Shown here: one piece after another, positions 63,054 to 64,000 of the stretch | Layout: each line of letters opens with the position of its first letter | Numbering within the stretch: position 1 is the first letter of the stretch | Assembly (NCBI RefSeq): GCF_004364865.1 | Contig: NZ_SOAU01000001.1 | Span: 2,698,001 to 2,762,000 of the forward strand | DNA length: 64,000 bases | Direction: 5' to 3' | DNA from: Ilumatobacter fluminis | Lineage (GTDB): Bacteria; Actinomycetota; Acidimicrobiia; Acidimicrobiales; Ilumatobacteraceae | Notes under the pieces: generated by a model | Told to the model about the DNA's origin: nothing | Databases searched by the model: none | Seen by the model: only the letters and a program-made list of their open reading frames with translations | Translations under genes and position numbers: made by a program

Positions 63054-64000
63054 ATGAGCCAGATGCGTCTCAACCAGCTCACCGGTCGATGGGTCACCAT
63101 CGTCGCCGAGCGCGCGCAGCGGCCAACCGACTTCCGGCCACGCAGCGATTTCCAACCGATCGACGACTCGCGAGCCTGCCCGTTCTGTCCCGGGAACGAG
63201 GAGGCGACGCCACCGGCACTCGAGACCTTCGACGCCGACGGCAATTGGCAGATGCGAGTGGTCCCCAACCTGTACCCCGCCTTCCAGGGCGACGGCGGCT
63301 TCGCCGTCCACCACGAGGGACCGGTCCACGTGATGGCCGAGGGCACCGGTCTGCACGAGGTGTTCGTCTACACCCCCGATCACTTCAGTTCGCTCGACGC
63401 CCTCGACGACGATCACGCTGCCGACTTCATGCGAGCGCTCAAGTCTCGCTTCGTCCAGCACGCCGACATGCCGAACATCCGGTACACCCAGGCGATCGTC
63501 AACCACGGTCGTGAGGCGGGCGCCTCGATCGCCCACCCGCATGGCCAGTTGCTCGCCCTGCCGTTCGTGCCCGGCGAAGTCCTCGACGAAGAACGTGCCT
63601 TCGCGCGCTTCGCCGGCGGCTGCCTGCTGTGCACCACGGTCGAGGCCGAACTGGCTACGGGCGAACGAGTCGTGGCCGCCACCGACGACGTCGCGATCAT
63701 CGCCCCGTACTGGAGTGGCGTTCCGTACGAGCTCCTGATCGTCCCCCGCCAGCACGAACTGCATCTGCAGGACAGCTCCGACGACACCCTGGCCGCCGTC
63801 GGCCGTGCCCTGCGCGACGCCACCGCCTTCCTCAACCGAGCGCTCGGCGACGTCGCCTACAACGTCGGCATCCACACGGCGCCCCACTCCCACACCGGCG
63901 AGTACCACTGGCACGTCCACATCTGGCCGAACCTCGTCACCACCGCCGGCTTCGAGCGCGGCACCGGCGTCATGATCAACATCGTGCCGCCCGAGCAGGC
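63054..64000 (+). CDS. galT: Galactose-1-phosphate uridylyltransferase (C-terminus cut by window edge)
   Basis: About 315 codons are visible. The enzyme exchanges UMP between UDP-glucose and galactose 1-phosphate in the Leloir pathway. The active-site histidines are in SIAHPHGQLLAL, with a second HIT-like segment EYHWHVHIWPNL; CPFCPGNEEATPP and CLLC supply zinc-type Cys pairs. GGAGAGG stands directly before the ATG. A related function such as UDP-glucose-hexose-phosphate uridylyltransferase of the actinobacterial kind is possible, but the family assignment is firm. Confidence 0.9.
   Translation, partial: MSQMRLNQLTGRWVTIVAERAQRPTDFRPRSDFQPIDDSRACPFCPGNEEATPPALETFDADGNWQMRVVPNLYPAFQGDGGFAVHHEGPVHVMAEGTGLHEVFVYTPDHFSSLDALDDDHAADFMRALKSRFVQHADMPNIRYTQAIVNHGREAGASIAHPHGQLLALPFVPGEVLDEERAFARFAGGCLLCTTVEAELATGERVVAATDDVAIIAPYWSGVPYELLIVPRQHELHLQDSSDDTLAAVGRALRDATAFLNRALGDVAYNVGIHTAPHSHTGEYHWHVHIWPNLVTTAGFERGTGVMINIVPPEQ

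Overview
The window is high-GC DNA with dense, often 4-nt-overlapping genes and many start codons lying 6-10 nt downstream of a TANNNT box (apparently leaderless mRNAs). Together with an actinobacterial-type LeuA, an F420/PPOX-type oxidoreductase, an SCO6745-family protein, a citramalate synthase and DUF5995, this points to a chromosomal segment of an actinomycete, most likely class Acidimicrobiia (Ilumatobacter-like). The taxonomic guess is inference. I see no rRNA, tRNA, CRISPR array, phage or insertion sequence.

Layout. 1-4192 (minus): purK (cut by the window edge), purE, an F420/FMN-type oxidoreductase, bcp, a conserved hypothetical gene and cimA, which is preceded by an Ile-codon leader peptide and attenuator. 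4431-5345: no convincing protein gene, but a very dense array of perfect stem-loops capped by GNRA and UUCG tetraloops, which I read as a candidate large structured non-coding RNA. 5467-10432: a YCII/ECF42 sigma pair, an SCO6745-family protein and a secreted ExeM/NucH-type nuclease. 10571-25046: nucleoside hydrolase, a GntR/HutC regulator and a catabolic island made of two convergent operons. 25081-30916: DUF5995, ilvE, leuB, a VOC protein, greA, an alpha/beta hydrolase and an AarF-type kinase. 31039-39358: secreted protein, FKBP-like lipoprotein, DUF3291-GNAT fusion, a giant inverted repeat, IclR regulator with leuCD, a lipoprotein and a DEAD-box helicase. 39598-42960: an ECF sigma factor with a membrane and extracytoplasmic tail, followed by an LPxTG surface protein with chaplin-like repeats. 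43077-64000: leuA with its Leu-codon attenuator, sunset-domain protein, ferredoxin, pyrF, serA, a GNAT plus N-succinylamino acid racemase-like pair, SCP2 and SDR proteins, a PASTA pseudokinase, ligA, mnmA with a cysteine desulfurase, and galT (cut by the window edge).

The most coherent system is the island at 12355-25046. A nearly identical promoter/operator of about 34 nt stands directly upstream of the first gene of each convergent operon. Between the two copies are a Rieske oxygenase, a creatininase-family amidohydrolase, a Rieske-oxygenase homologue that has lost its Rieske cluster, a spermidine/putrescine-type ABC importer, a 691-residue fusion of a Rieske oxygenase with an Fe(II)/2-oxoglutarate oxygenase, an SDR, a cupin, an AtzE/HpxY-type amidase, an isochorismatase-like cysteine hydrolase and an AtzH/HpxZ-like protein. 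The set looks like an uptake and oxidative/hydrolytic route for a nitrogen-rich small molecule (ureide, imide or N-methylated heterocycle), probably controlled by the adjacent GntR protein. The substrate cannot be read from the sequence.

A second theme is branched-chain amino acid synthesis: cimA, leuA, leuB, leuCD and ilvE are scattered over five loci. Two of them (cimA, leuA) carry leader peptides whose repeated codons match the pathway product (three Ile, four Leu), each followed by a hairpin and a terminator.
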